From Saccharothrix sp. (GTDB taxonomy: Bacteria > Actinomycetota > Actinomycetes > Mycobacteriales > Pseudonocardiaceae), in contig NZ_JAPSLK010000046.1 in NCBI RefSeq assembly GCF_031180885.1, forward strand, positions 1-64,000: a stretch of 64,000 nucleotides of DNA. Reading direction: 5' to 3'. Shown here in pieces: positions 16,740 to 24,570 of the stretch. Positions within the stretch are counted from its first letter, which is position 1, and each line of letters begins with the position of its first letter. Made by a program: the position numbers and the translations under genes. Under the pieces are notes generated by a model, which saw only the letters and a list, made by a program, of their open reading frames with translations, had not been told where the DNA came from and did no database searches.

Positions 16740-17183
16740 TTACGCCTTCAGGCGGGGCGTGCCGGAACCGCCGGCTCGCGCCCACGCCACCAGTCCGGCC
16801 ACGTCCACGCCGTGCGGCGGGTCGTCCCGGTACGGCTCGATGTTGCGCGCGCCGCGGTCCACGAGGGACTGCGCGCCCCTGGCGTTGCCGCGGGCCGCGT
16901 GGGTCAGACCGACGGCCAACTGGGCCAGGCCCCGCCACAGTTCCCGCTCGGGCTCGGGCGCGGACTTCCACGCGTCCTCCAAGACCTCGTGCGCGTGGAA
17001 CGGCTTGCCGTCGTCCAACAGCCGTTGCGCCTCGGTCAACGACTCCTCGGGTGTGCGGGGCACGCCTTCGGGCTGGCGCTCCACGCCCGGAGCGTCGTAC
17101 GGGAGGGGACGGCCCAGGCCGTCGCGCGGGCGGGCGTTGCGGGCCCGGCCCGCGTCGTCGCGGTCGCGCGGACTGCCGGTCAT
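16740..17183 (-). CDS. DUF309 domain protein
   Basis: 147 residues, ATG start. The N-terminal 40 residues are Arg/Pro-rich. The core carries the DUF309 signature H-x3-E-x2-W as FHAHEVLEDAWK, then ELWRGLAQLAVGLTHAARGNARGA, a helical bundle that probably binds a metal through the His/Glu residues. The biochemical role is unknown. It is directly upstream of the frameshifted GNAT gene. Confidence 0.88.
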   Translation of the reverse strand: MTGSPRDRDDAGRARNARPRDGLGRPLPYDAPGVERQPEGVPRTPEESLTEAQRLLDDGKPFHAHEVLEDAWKSAPEPERELWRGLAQLAVGLTHAARGNARGAQSLVDRGARNIEPYRDDPPHGVDVAGLVAWARAGGSGTPRLKA

Positions 17184-17223
17184 GGCCTTGATCGTGTCAC
17201 GACCGGCCGTCCACGCGCACCCG

Positions 17224-17628
17224 TCAGCCCTTCTGCCCGCTGGAGAACCGGACCTGGTTGCCCGACGGGTCGCGGAACGAGCAGTCCCGCACTCCGTAGG
17301 GCTGGTCGATGGGCTCCTGGACGACCTCCGCGCCCGCCGCGCGGATCCGCTCGAACGTGCCGTCCACGTCGTCCACCTGGAAGATCACCCCGTCCAGCGC
17401 GCCCTTGGCGAGCAGTTCCCGGACGGTCACGGCGTCCTCGGGCGAGCGGGCCATGATCGGGTTGCACAGCGCGATCTGGACGTCCGGCTGCTCGGGCGGG
17501 GTGAGCGTGAGCCACCGCCACTCGCCCATGTCGGCGTCGACGCACGGCTTGAGGCCGATGACGTCCCGGTAGAAGGCGAGGGCGGCGTCCTGGTCGTGCA
17601 CCTGGATGAAAGTGTGCGAGAGCTTCAT
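17224..17628 (-). CDS. VOC family (glyoxalase/bleomycin-resistance-like) protein
   Basis: 134 residues from ATG 17628. Two beta-alpha-beta-beta-beta modules: KLSHTFIQVHDQDAALAFYRDVIGL and DGVIFQVDDVDGTFERIRAAGAEV, ending in SFRDPSGNQVRFSSG. Metal-ligand positions His5, Glu-side residues in the second module and the terminal strand are compatible with a VOC enzyme, but the substrate is unknown. It lies 23 bp downstream of an AraC-type regulator, a common pairing in actinobacteria. Confidence 0.85.
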   Translation of the reverse strand: MKLSHTFIQVHDQDAALAFYRDVIGLKPCVDADMGEWRWLTLTPPEQPDVQIALCNPIMARSPEDAVTVRELLAKGALDGVIFQVDDVDGTFERIRAAGAEVVQEPIDQPYGVRDCSFRDPSGNQVRFSSGQKG

Positions 17629-17651
17629 GGCCGCGACGCTAACGCCGCAGG

Positions 17652-18059
17652 TCAGGGGCGTGCTTCTCGAAATCTGCTTGGGCGGTCGGCGTGCTTGACC
17701 CAGCAACTCGGCACGGCGGCGGACACCGAGTGGTCCCGCGCCCGGTAAGCGCTGGGGGACTCGCCGACCAGCTCGGTGAACCGCGTGCTGAACGACCCGA
17801 GCGAGGTGCAGCCGACCGCCATGCAGACGTCGGTGACCGACATGTCCCCGCGCCGCAGCAGGGCTTTGGCGCGTTCGATGCGTCGGGTCATCAGGTAGTT
17901 GTAGGGCGTCTCCCCGTACGCGGCCTTGAACTGCCGGGCGAAGTGCGAAGTGGACATCAGCGCGGCGCGCGCCATGGCGGGCACGTCCAGCGGCCGGGCG
18001 TACTCCCGGTCCATGAGGTCCCTGGCCCGTCGCAGGTGGGCGAGTTCCTCCGGGGTCAC
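17652..18059 (-). CDS. AraC family transcriptional regulator (DNA-binding domain only)
   Basis: 135 residues, GTG start. Only the AraC DNA-binding domain is present: two helix-turn-helices (PLDVPAMARAALMSTSHFARQFKAAYG and SVTDVCMAVGCTSLGSFSTRFTELVG) followed by PSAYR. There is no sensor domain; the C-terminal tail is short and basic. It probably controls the downstream VOC gene. It is divergent from the dinB-like gene with a 32-bp intergenic region, so promoters overlap the genes. Confidence 0.88.
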   Translation of the reverse strand: MTPEELAHLRRARDLMDREYARPLDVPAMARAALMSTSHFARQFKAAYGETPYNYLMTRRIERAKALLRRGDMSVTDVCMAVGCTSLGSFSTRFTELVGESPSAYRARDHSVSAAVPSCWVKHADRPSRFREARP

Positions 18060-18091
18060 ACGAGCAGCATCCCACGCCCATACTGGCGGTT

Positions 18092-19120
18092 GTGTCCGAA
18101 CCGGACTGGGTCCTGCACGTGGACCTCGACCAGTTCATCGCGGCGGTCGAGGTCGCGCGGCGGCCCGAGTTGAAGGGCAGGCCGGTGGTCGTCGGCGGCA
18201 ACGGCGACCCGACCGAGCGCGCCGTGGTGGCGACCGCGTCCTACGAGGCCCGCGAGTTCGGCGTGCACTCGGGGATGCCGCTGAAGATCGCCGTGCGCAA
18301 GTGCCCGGACGCGGTGTTCCTGCCCTCCGACCCGGCCGCGTACGAGGCGGTGTCGGCGCACGTGATGGACGTGCTGCGGGAACTGCCCGTGGTGGTCGAG
18401 GTGATCGGGTGGGACGAGGCGTTCCTGGGCGCGCGCACCGACGACCCGGAGGCGTTGGCGGCCACCGTGCGGTCCCGGGTCGAGTCCGAGACCGGCCTGT
18501 CGTGCTCGGTGGGGATCGGGGACAACAAGCTGCGCGCCAAGCTCGCCACCGGGTTCGCCAAACCCGCCGGGATCTACCGCCTGACCAGGGAGAACTGGGT
18601 CCCGGTCATGGCCGCGAAGCCGGTGACGGCGCTGTGGGGGATCGGGTCGCGGACCGCGAAGAAGCTCGCCGAACTGGGCATCGGCACGGTCGAGGAGCTG
18701 GCCCGGAGCGACCCGGCTGAGCTGGCGGCGCGGTTCGGGCCGGCGATGGGGCCGTACTTCCACCGGCTGGCGCTGGGCGCGGGGGACACCGAGGTCACCG
18801 CGACGCCGTGGGTCGCCCGGTCGCGGAGCCGGGAGACGACGTTCCAGCACGACCTGACCTCGCGGGACGAGATCCGGGAGCAGGTGGCGGCGTTGGCGCG
18901 GCGGGTGGCGGAGGACGTGAAGGCCGAGGGACGCCCGGTGGTGCGGGTGGTGGTGAAGGCCCGGTTCGCGCCGTTCTTCACCTACACGCGCGGGGTGACG
19001 TTGGCCGGGCCGACGCTGGACGCCGGACCCGTCGAGCAAGCTGCGCTGGCCGCGTGGGAGCGGTTCGACGACGACCGGCCCGTGCGGTTGCTGGGCGTGC
19101 GGGTGGAGTTCGCTAGTTGA
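18092..19120 (+). CDS. DinB2-like Y-family DNA polymerase (Pol IV family)
   Basis: 342 residues, GTG start. The catalytic acidic residues are visible: Asp11 in HVDLDQF and Asp108/Glu109 in GWDEAF. The fingers motif YEAREFGVHSGMPL, thumb HhH (ALWGIGSRTAKKLAELGI) and little-finger domain are complete. At the steric-gate position (Tyr12 in Sulfolobus Dpo4, Phe13 in E. coli Pol IV) there is Ile16 in LDQFIAAVE. Mycobacterial DinB2, which has Leu there, incorporates ribonucleotides readily. There is no C-terminal clamp-binding peptide that I can identify. The 3' end overlaps the convergent TetR gene by 8 bp. Confidence 0.88.
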   Translation: MSEPDWVLHVDLDQFIAAVEVARRPELKGRPVVVGGNGDPTERAVVATASYEAREFGVHSGMPLKIAVRKCPDAVFLPSDPAAYEAVSAHVMDVLRELPVVVEVIGWDEAFLGARTDDPEALAATVRSRVESETGLSCSVGIGDNKLRAKLATGFAKPAGIYRLTRENWVPVMAAKPVTALWGIGSRTAKKLAELGIGTVEELARSDPAELAARFGPAMGPYFHRLALGAGDTEVTATPWVARSRSRETTFQHDLTSRDEIREQVAALARRVAEDVKAEGRPVVRVVVKARFAPFFTYTRGVTLAGPTLDAGPVEQAALAAWERFDDDRPVRLLGVRVEFAS

Positions 19121-19805
19121 GGCCCAGCGAGCGGACCAGGTCGTCCAGTTCGGCTTCGTAGAGCTTGCCCGGTTGCATGGTCTGGGCGCGCAGCCGGCCG
19201 TAGACCTCCAGCGTGACCAGGCCGTGCATGCGACCCCACACGCGCAGCGCCAGCGCGACGGCGGCGGGCGGCAGGTCGGGGTGCTCGGCGCGCAGGTCCG
19301 CGGTGACGTGCGGGTCGAAGTCCTCCCAGCGGTGGTCGCCGTGGGACTGGGTGGCGGCGGCGGTCGGCCAGGCGGCGACGACCAGCTCGACGAGGTCGGC
19401 GCAGGCCCGTTGCTCGGGTTCGATGCCCTCCGGGGGCGGCTGGTAGCCGGGGACGGGGTCGCCGTAGATGAGCCGGAAGCCCTCCGGGTTCGCCAGCGAC
19501 CACTCGCGGAACGCGCGCGCCCACGCCAGGAGGCGGGCCGCGGGACCGTCGGCGGCGTCGCGCGCGGCTTCGGCTTGGCGGACGAGGTCGCCGTAGACCT
19601 CGCCGATGAGCGTGGTGACCAGGTCGTCACGGGTCGGGTAGTAGCCGTAGATCGCGTTGGCGGTCATGCCCATCTCGCGGGCGATGGCGCGCAGGGAGAT
19701 CGCGTCCGGGCCGCCTTCGGCCATGAGCTTGAGCGCGGTCGCGCGGATCTCGGCGGACGTCTCTGCGCGCAGCCGCGCCCGCCTGCTGAGCACCTGGACA
19801 GCCAT
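19113..19805 (-). CDS. TetR family repressor, probable regulator of the adjacent MFS exporter
   Basis: 230 residues, ATG start. The N-terminal HTH is AETSAEIRATALKLMAEGG, then ISLRAIAREMGMTANAIYGYYPTRDDLV, a canonical TetR helix-turn-helix. The ligand domain shows the TetR_C pattern of actinobacterial WHG-type regulators (RVWGRMHGLVTLEVYG). It is divergently transcribed from the MFS gene with a palindrome between them, the classic arrangement for drug-efflux control. Confidence 0.9.
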   Translation of the reverse strand: MAVQVLSRRARLRAETSAEIRATALKLMAEGGPDAISLRAIAREMGMTANAIYGYYPTRDDLVTTLIGEVYGDLVRQAEAARDAADGPAARLLAWARAFREWSLANPEGFRLIYGDPVPGYQPPPEGIEPEQRACADLVELVVAAWPTAAATQSHGDHRWEDFDPHVTADLRAEHPDLPPAAVALALRVWGRMHGLVTLEVYGRLRAQTMQPGKLYEAELDDLVRSLGLN

Positions 19806-19815
19806 GTTGACACTC

Positions 19816-19830
19816 TACAGCGTTGCTGTA
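19816..19830. promoter_or_regulatory. Candidate TetR operator
   Basis: A perfect palindrome with 6-bp arms: TACAGC-GTT-GCTGTA, 10 bp upstream of the tetR start and 55 bp upstream of the MFS start. The position between divergent genes and the symmetry fit autoregulation plus control of the exporter. Confidence 0.65.
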
Positions 19831-19885
19831 CTGTGCGGCATATTGCAACTATACGCCGTGCAGTAAAAATACGGAGTACATCTTG

Positions 19886-21325
19886 ATGTCTGGGGTCGCC
19901 GCACGCCCACGCACGGGCCCGCGGATCTACTTGCTGGCATTCGCGCAGTTCATCGTGGCGATGGACTACAACATCGTGTTCGTCGCGCTGCCCGACGTCG
20001 GCCGCGCGCTCGGGTTCTCCGCGCAGTCCCTGCAATGGGTGCTCAGCGCGTACGCGGTCGGGCTCGGCGGTTTCCTGCTGTTCGGCGGGCGGGTGGTGGA
20101 CCGGCTCGGCGCGCGGCGGGCGTTCGTCGGCGGGCTGGTGCTGTTCGGGCTCGCGTGCCTGGCCGGTGGGCTGGCCGTCGACCAGGGCGTGCTGGTGGCG
20201 GCGCGGGCCGCGCAGGGCCTGGGTGGGGCGTTGCTGACGCCGGCGACGCTGGCGTTGATCGGGTCGGGGTTCGCCGAGGGGCCGGAGCGCAACCGGGCCC
20301 TGTCGGTGTGGGGCGCCGCCGGCAGTGGCGGGCTCGCGGTGGGGGCGCTGCTCGGCGGGGTGCTGACCGACGCGTGGGGCTGGGAATGGGTGCTGCTGGT
20401 GATGGTGCCGCTCGCGCTGGGCGCGGCCGTGCTCGCGCCGTTCGTGCTGGCTGCGGACCCGCGTGGCCTCCGGCCCCCGGCTCCATCGTCCCACGGGGTA
20501 CCGACAGAGTTCCACGGGCTGGCGGCAGAGTCCCACGGGCTGGCGGCAGAGTCCGACGGGGTACCGGCGGAAAAGCCCGGGTTTGACGTGGTGGGGACGT
20601 TGTTGGCCACGGCCGCGTCGGTGTTGTTGGTGCTGGGGCTGGTCACCGGACCGGAGACCGGGTGGGTGCGGGGCGGGGTGACCGTGCTGGCCGGGCTGGT
20701 GGTGTTCGGGGTGTTCCTGCTGGTCGAGAGGCGCACGCGGGAGCCGTTGGTGCCGACCCGGCTGCTGGGGAACCGGGCGTTGCTGACCGCGATCGGCGTG
20801 ATCCTGGTGTTCCAGAGTTCGCTCGGTGGCGCGTACTACCTGACCACCACGTATCTCCAGGACGTTCTCGGGTATCGGCCGCTGGCCGCCGGGCTGGTGT
20901 TCCTGCCGCTGACGCTGGTGTCCATGACCGCCTCGCTCAAGCTCCTCGGGCCGGTGATCGCCCGGTGGGGTGTGCGGCGCGCGCTGGTCGTCGGGATGGT
21001 CGGCAACGGGGTCGGCATCGGGTTGCTCGCGGCGGGAATGGCTGTGCAGGGCGGGTTCTGGGTGTTGCTGCCCGGGCTGGTGGTGTGGGGGATCGGCGGT
21101 GGTCTGACGTTCCCGGCCATGTTCATCACCGCGTCGGCGGGGGTGGACGCGGGTCAGGAAGGGGTCGCGTCGGCCGTCGCCACCACGGCGCAGCAGGTCG
21201 GCGGTGCGATGGGGCTCGCGGTGCTGGTCGCCATCGCCGGCACGTCGGCGGGCACTGCGGGCGCGGCGCTGGTCGCGGGCCTGGCCACGGTGGTCGTCGG
21301 ACTCGGGCTCGCCGCCCGGCGCTGA
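19886..21325 (+). CDS. MFS transporter, DHA2 (EmrB/QacA-like, 14 TM) family, with repeat insertion in the central loop
   Basis: 479 residues from ATG 19886 (MSGVAARPRTG), with GGAG about 10 nt upstream. Motif A (GGRVVDRLGARRAFVGGL) and the DHA2 motif C region (GSGGLAVGALLGGVLTDAWGWEW) are intact, and about 14 transmembrane segments can be counted. Between TM6 and TM7 there is an unusual hydrophilic segment at about residues 190-232, encoded by a copy of the dispersed element plus a 21-bp tandem repeat, in frame. It is probably a drug or metabolite/proton antiporter under control of the divergent TetR. Confidence 0.9.
   Translation: MSGVAARPRTGPRIYLLAFAQFIVAMDYNIVFVALPDVGRALGFSAQSLQWVLSAYAVGLGGFLLFGGRVVDRLGARRAFVGGLVLFGLACLAGGLAVDQGVLVAARAAQGLGGALLTPATLALIGSGFAEGPERNRALSVWGAAGSGGLAVGALLGGVLTDAWGWEWVLLVMVPLALGAAVLAPFVLAADPRGLRPPAPSSHGVPTEFHGLAAESHGLAAESDGVPAEKPGFDVVGTLLATAASVLLVLGLVTGPETGWVRGGVTVLAGLVVFGVFLLVERRTREPLVPTRLLGNRALLTAIGVILVFQSSLGGAYYLTTTYLQDVLGYRPLAAGLVFLPLTLVSMTASLKLLGPVIARWGVRRALVVGMVGNGVGIGLLAAGMAVQGGFWVLLPGLVVWGIGGGLTFPAMFITASAGVDAGQEGVASAVATTAQQVGGAMGLAVLVAIAGTSAGTAGAALVAGLATVVVGLGLAARR
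20464..20575. repeat. Dispersed element copy C plus 21-bp tandem repeat inside the MFS gene
   Basis: 20464-20511 is the dispersed element (on minus: CTGTCGGTA, 8 nt, GACGATGG, tail GGGGGCCGGAGGCCA). 20509-20571 is a 21-bp repeat, three units. Together they translate on the plus strand into heptapeptide repeats SSHGVPT, EFHGLAA, ESHGLAA, ESDGVPA. The insertion keeps the frame and falls in a cytoplasmic loop. Confidence 0.7.
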
Positions 21326-21335
21326 CCGCGTATGA

Positions 21336-21392
21336 ACCTGTTGGACGCTCGCGCGGTTTCGCGGCTGGGAAATACGCGAGCGTCCAACAGGT
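21336..21392. terminator. Long inverted repeat downstream of the MFS gene
   Basis: A perfect 18-bp inverted repeat, ACCTGTTGGACGCTCGCG at 21336-21353 and its complement at 21375-21392, with a 21-nt spacer. It starts 10 bp after the MFS stop. A terminator is the simplest reading, but the length of the arms and the absence of a T-tract leave a protein-binding or integration site open. Confidence 0.5.
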
Positions 21393-21449
21393 CGTATGTG
21401 GTGCCGGACCGCTAGTCGTGAGCGAGTTCGGCCGGGGTTGCGGCAAGTC

Positions 21450-21485
21450 ACCCCGTCGGGGGCTTTTCGTCACCCCCGACGGGGT
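21450..21485 (+). promoter_or_regulatory. Strong hairpin in the leader of the choice-of-anchor gene
   Basis: A perfect 13-bp stem, ACCCCGTCGGGGG at 21450-21462 with its complement at 21473-21485, around a 10-nt loop CTTTTCGTCA. It ends 52 bp before the start codon. It could be an attenuator or the true terminator of upstream transcription. Confidence 0.45.
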
Positions 21486-21537
21486 AAGCCGGGGTGTCCC
21501 CGCGTGCGGAGCGTGGCCGGCACAGAGCATCGAGCGC

Positions 21538-22865
21538 ATGTCCCGCACCCACCTGCTCGGTGTCCTCGGCGCGGTCGCCCTGGTCACGGCGGTCGCGCTC
21601 ACCGGAACCGGCACCGCCGACCCGCTGCCGGGCGGGCTCGGGCCGTGCCTCGGCCCGCAGTGCCCCGACCCGTACCCGCCGATCCACAACGGCGGCATCG
21701 CCGGCTACGACGAAGCGGTCAACGTGTTCGTCGGCGGCGACTACCTGGTCCGGGCGAGCGCGGCCGAGGCCGAGGGACTGGTCGTGGTGGGCGGGAACTT
21801 CGACCAGAACAAGGCGGCCGGAGCGTCACCGTCCGACAACGTCGGCCTCGTCGGTGTGGGCTCGCGCGTGCCACCGCCGCCCGGGTCGGACTTCCTGGTC
21901 AGCGGCGGCTCGGTGACCGTCGCGGACGGCCGGAAACTGCTCGCCGAGGGCGGCAACATCCATTACGCGGGCGCGTTGACCGGCACCTACACCGGCACCG
22001 ACAAGCCCGACCCCGACGCGTTCAAGCCCTACGCGGGCCTGTCGGCGGAACTGACCACGGCCAGCACCTGCTACGCCTCGGCCACTGCCACGGGCACGGC
22101 GGTCAACCAGAACTACCAGACCCTGTTCACGGGTGACGGGACGTCCGCGCTCCAAGCGTTCAATGTGGACCTCGACCAGGTCGGCAATTCCGGCGGGCAG
22201 CAGGGTTGGTGTTCACGGGCATCCCGGACGGGGCGACCGTGCTGGTCAACCTCGTCGGCGACGCCCGCAAGATCGCCACCTACACGGGCGAGATCGCCGA
22301 CGGCGGGCAGCTCAACTCCATGCGCGAGCGGCTGCTGTGGAACTTCCCCACGGCGACGACGGTCGAGTTGGCCGGGGGCGCGCAGTTCCAGGGCAGTGTG
22401 CTGGTCGGCAACCCGGCGAGCATGACGACGGTGACCATGCCCGGCGTCAACGGGCGCTTCTTCACCACGGGCTCCCTGACCCACGGCGGGTCCGGCGGCG
22501 GCACCGGCAACGAGTTCCACGCGTACCCGTTCACGGGGGACTTGCCGTCCTGCCAATCGACAACCACGACGACCACGACGGACACGACCACGACGACCGA
22601 CGCCACCACCACGACTGGCGGCGGCACTACGACTACGACCGCTGCGACGACGACCGGGCCGGCGACCGTCACCACGACGACCGCGGTCCCGCTGGGGGAC
22701 GGCGAGTTGGCGAGCACGGGCAAGGAACTGGCGCCGTTCGTCATGGTCGGCGGGATGCTGCTGTTCAGCGGCACGGCCCTGCTCGCCCTGATCGGGCGCA
22801 GGCGGCGCGGCTGGGAAGAAGAACGGCCCGCCCGCGCAGGGGCGGGCGGGCCGGTGCGGCGTTGA
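21538..22865 (+). pseudogene. Sortase-anchored choice-of-anchor A surface protein, one apparent -1 frameshift
   Basis: The start is ATG 21538 (MSRTHLLGVLGAVAL, a signal peptide). The choice-of-anchor A domain is clear (GYDEAVNVFVGGDYLV, AEAEGLVVVGGNF). Frame is lost at the GGG run 22203-22205; one extra G joins it to a second frame that continues VFTGIPDGATVLVNLVGD. The C-terminus has a Thr-rich linker, the sortase class E-type signal LASTG, a transmembrane helix and RRRRGW. Restored length is about 442 residues. The product would be covalently anchored to peptidoglycan. Given the clean continuation I suspect a sequencing error rather than a dead gene. Confidence 0.8.
22825..22852. terminator. 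Hairpin shared by convergent genes, inside the anchor gene's 3' end
   Basis: A 10-bp stem, GGCCCGCCCG at 22825-22834 with CGGGCGGGCC at 22843-22852, and an 8-nt loop. It lies within the last codons of the choice-of-anchor gene and just downstream of the trypsin-like gene, whose stop codon abuts the anchor gene's stop (TGA then TCA). Confidence 0.55.
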
Positions 22866-23573
22866 TCAGACGCCGGCGATGGACTGGATCCAGGAGCGGT
22901 AGCGGGTGACGTTGGTGTACGCGGTCGTGGTCTGGCGGTCGCTCGTGGACGCCACGCCGATCTGCACGCCGTTGTACATCATCGGACCACCCGAGTCGCC
23001 GCCCGCGGTGATGCCGTCGCCGCGGCGGGCGCAGATCGCGCTGCCGCCGTAGGCGTCGGTGCACGCGCCGGACACGACGACGTTGGCGACCTTCAGGTAG
23101 CGGGACTGGCAGTTGATCTCGGAGCCGCACCGCGAGGTCGCGCCCCACCCGTAGACCTGCACCGTCGTGCCGGCCGACGGGCCGGTCGAGGCGAGGCGGG
23201 CGTAGGTGGCCGAGACCGAGCGGTCGAGCCGGACCAGGGAGATGTCCGCAGAGTGGTTGTAGGTCTGGACGCCGTTGGCCACGGTGCCGCCGGTCGTCTG
23301 GTCGAGGCTGCCGATCCGGAACGACAGGCCGCCACCGCCGACGCAGTGCCGGGCGGTCAGGATCCACGTGGGGGCGATGATCGTCGCGGTGCACGTCTGC
23401 CGGCCGTTGGAGAACAGCCGTGCCGCCCACGGCGCGTTGGACGCGTAGCCGCCGCCGATGATGTACGGCGACACGCCACCGTCGTTCGCGGGCGCGGCCG
23501 AACCGGTCGGCGCCAGGGCGAGCAGGGACAGCAGAGCGGCTGCGAGCGCAGGGATCAACCTGGTGATTCGCAA
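22866..23573 (-). CDS. Secreted trypsin-like serine protease (S1 family)
   Basis: 235 residues if started at TTG 23573, chosen because a good signal peptide follows at once (MRITRLIPALAAALLSLLAL, cleavage near GSAAPA). Upstream in-frame sequence is polar and improbable as a leader. A short propeptide precedes IIGGGYASNAPW, the new N-terminus after activation. The catalytic triad is His76 (LTARHC), Asp110 (HSADISLVRL) and Ser194 (GGDSGGP). Cys pairs flank the His and Ser loops. It is an extracellular endopeptidase. It converges on the choice-of-anchor gene with touching stop codons. Confidence 0.88.
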   Translation of the reverse strand: MRITRLIPALAAALLSLLALAPTGSAAPANDGGVSPYIIGGGYASNAPWAARLFSNGRQTCTATIIAPTWILTARHCVGGGGLSFRIGSLDQTTGGTVANGVQTYNHSADISLVRLDRSVSATYARLASTGPSAGTTVQVYGWGATSRCGSEINCQSRYLKVANVVVSGACTDAYGGSAICARRGDGITAGGDSGGPMMYNGVQIGVASTSDRQTTTAYTNVTRYRSWIQSIAGV

Positions 23574-23730
23574 GGTTCCTCGTTTCCGAAAGACACGCGA
23601 TTTCTCGCGCACAGGGCGTCTTTGGTCGACAACGAGTATTACCAGCCAATAGTGTGAAACGGGACATACCGACTCGGTCATAGCGCGGCATTACGACGCC
23701 GTTCGGTCGGACCCGGACGGAGGGTCGAAG

Positions 23731-24570
23731 GTGCTCGTCGAGTTGGCGGTCGGGGACGCGTACGGCGCGGGTTTCGAGTACGCCGAACCGGGTTTCGTCG
23801 CCGCGCACAACACCCTGGCCGGCTACGTCCGGCACCCGAGGCACGGGCTGCGGCCCGGCGCGTACACCGACGACACCCAGCTGACGCTCGCGTTGGCCGA
23901 ACTGCTCGCCGACGGCGACCCGTGGACACCGGAGACGATCGCCGAGCGGTTCGTGGACGCGTTCCACCGCGACCCGCGCCCCGGTTACGCGCGCGGCTTC
24001 CAGGCCTTCCTCGCCGAAGTGCGCACGGGCGCGGACTTCCTGGCCCGCATCCGGCCCGACAGCGACAAGAGCGGCGCGGCCATGCGGGCCGCCCCCGCCG
24101 GTCTGCTGTCCACTGTGGACGAAGTGCTGGACCGGACGCGGGTGCAGGCCCGGGTCACGCACGACACGCCGGACGGGATCGCGTCCGCGTCGGCCGCCGC
24201 GCTGGCCGTGCACTACTGCCGGTACCGGCTGGGTCCGGTGGCCGAGGTGGGCGCGTGGATCGCGGACCGGCTCGGCGCACCGGTGTGGGCGCGACCGTGG
24301 CACGGCGCGGTCGGCTCGAAGGGTGTGATGAGCGTGCGAGCGGCGTTGACCGCGCTGGCCGGGCAGGGCACGCAGAGCGAGGTCCTGCGGGCCTGCGTGG
24401 CGTTCACCGGAGACGTGGACACGGTCGCGACCGTCGCCCTGGCCGCCGCCTCGCACGTCCTGCCCGCGGACCTGCCGGCGGTCCTGGTGGACGGCTTGGA
24501 GAACGGCCCGTACGGCCGCGACCACCTGGCGAAGCTGGACGCCCGGCTGGATCAGCCGCGAGTGGCGTAG
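23731..24570 (+). CDS. ADP-ribosylglycohydrolase family protein (DraG/ARH-like)
   Basis: 279 residues, GTG start with GGAGG 7 nt upstream. Dinuclear metal ligands can be followed: YTDDTQ near residue 50 and the C-terminal GDVDTVA near residue 230, with the GDAYGAGFEY opening and SDKSGAAMRAAP motif of the family. Family members remove ADP-ribose from proteins, DNA or small molecules. The substrate is unknown here, and there is no ADP-ribosyltransferase gene next to it. Its 3' end overlaps the convergent AHSA1-type gene by 19 bp. Confidence 0.88.
   Translation: MLVELAVGDAYGAGFEYAEPGFVAAHNTLAGYVRHPRHGLRPGAYTDDTQLTLALAELLADGDPWTPETIAERFVDAFHRDPRPGYARGFQAFLAEVRTGADFLARIRPDSDKSGAAMRAAPAGLLSTVDEVLDRTRVQARVTHDTPDGIASASAAALAVHYCRYRLGPVAEVGAWIADRLGAPVWARPWHGAVGSKGVMSVRAALTALAGQGTQSEVLRACVAFTGDVDTVATVALAAASHVLPADLPAVLVDGLENGPYGRDHLAKLDARLDQPRVA

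Noticed and set aside
15819..16971. Single long fusion of the small membrane protein with the GNAT N-terminus in one frame
   Set aside because: The small gene has its own perfect Shine-Dalgarno at 16062, and the frame only joins the GNAT N-terminus because of the apparent base losses.
21336..21392. Insertion-sequence ends
   Set aside because: The 18-bp inverted repeats enclose only 21 bp, with no transposase and no target duplication.
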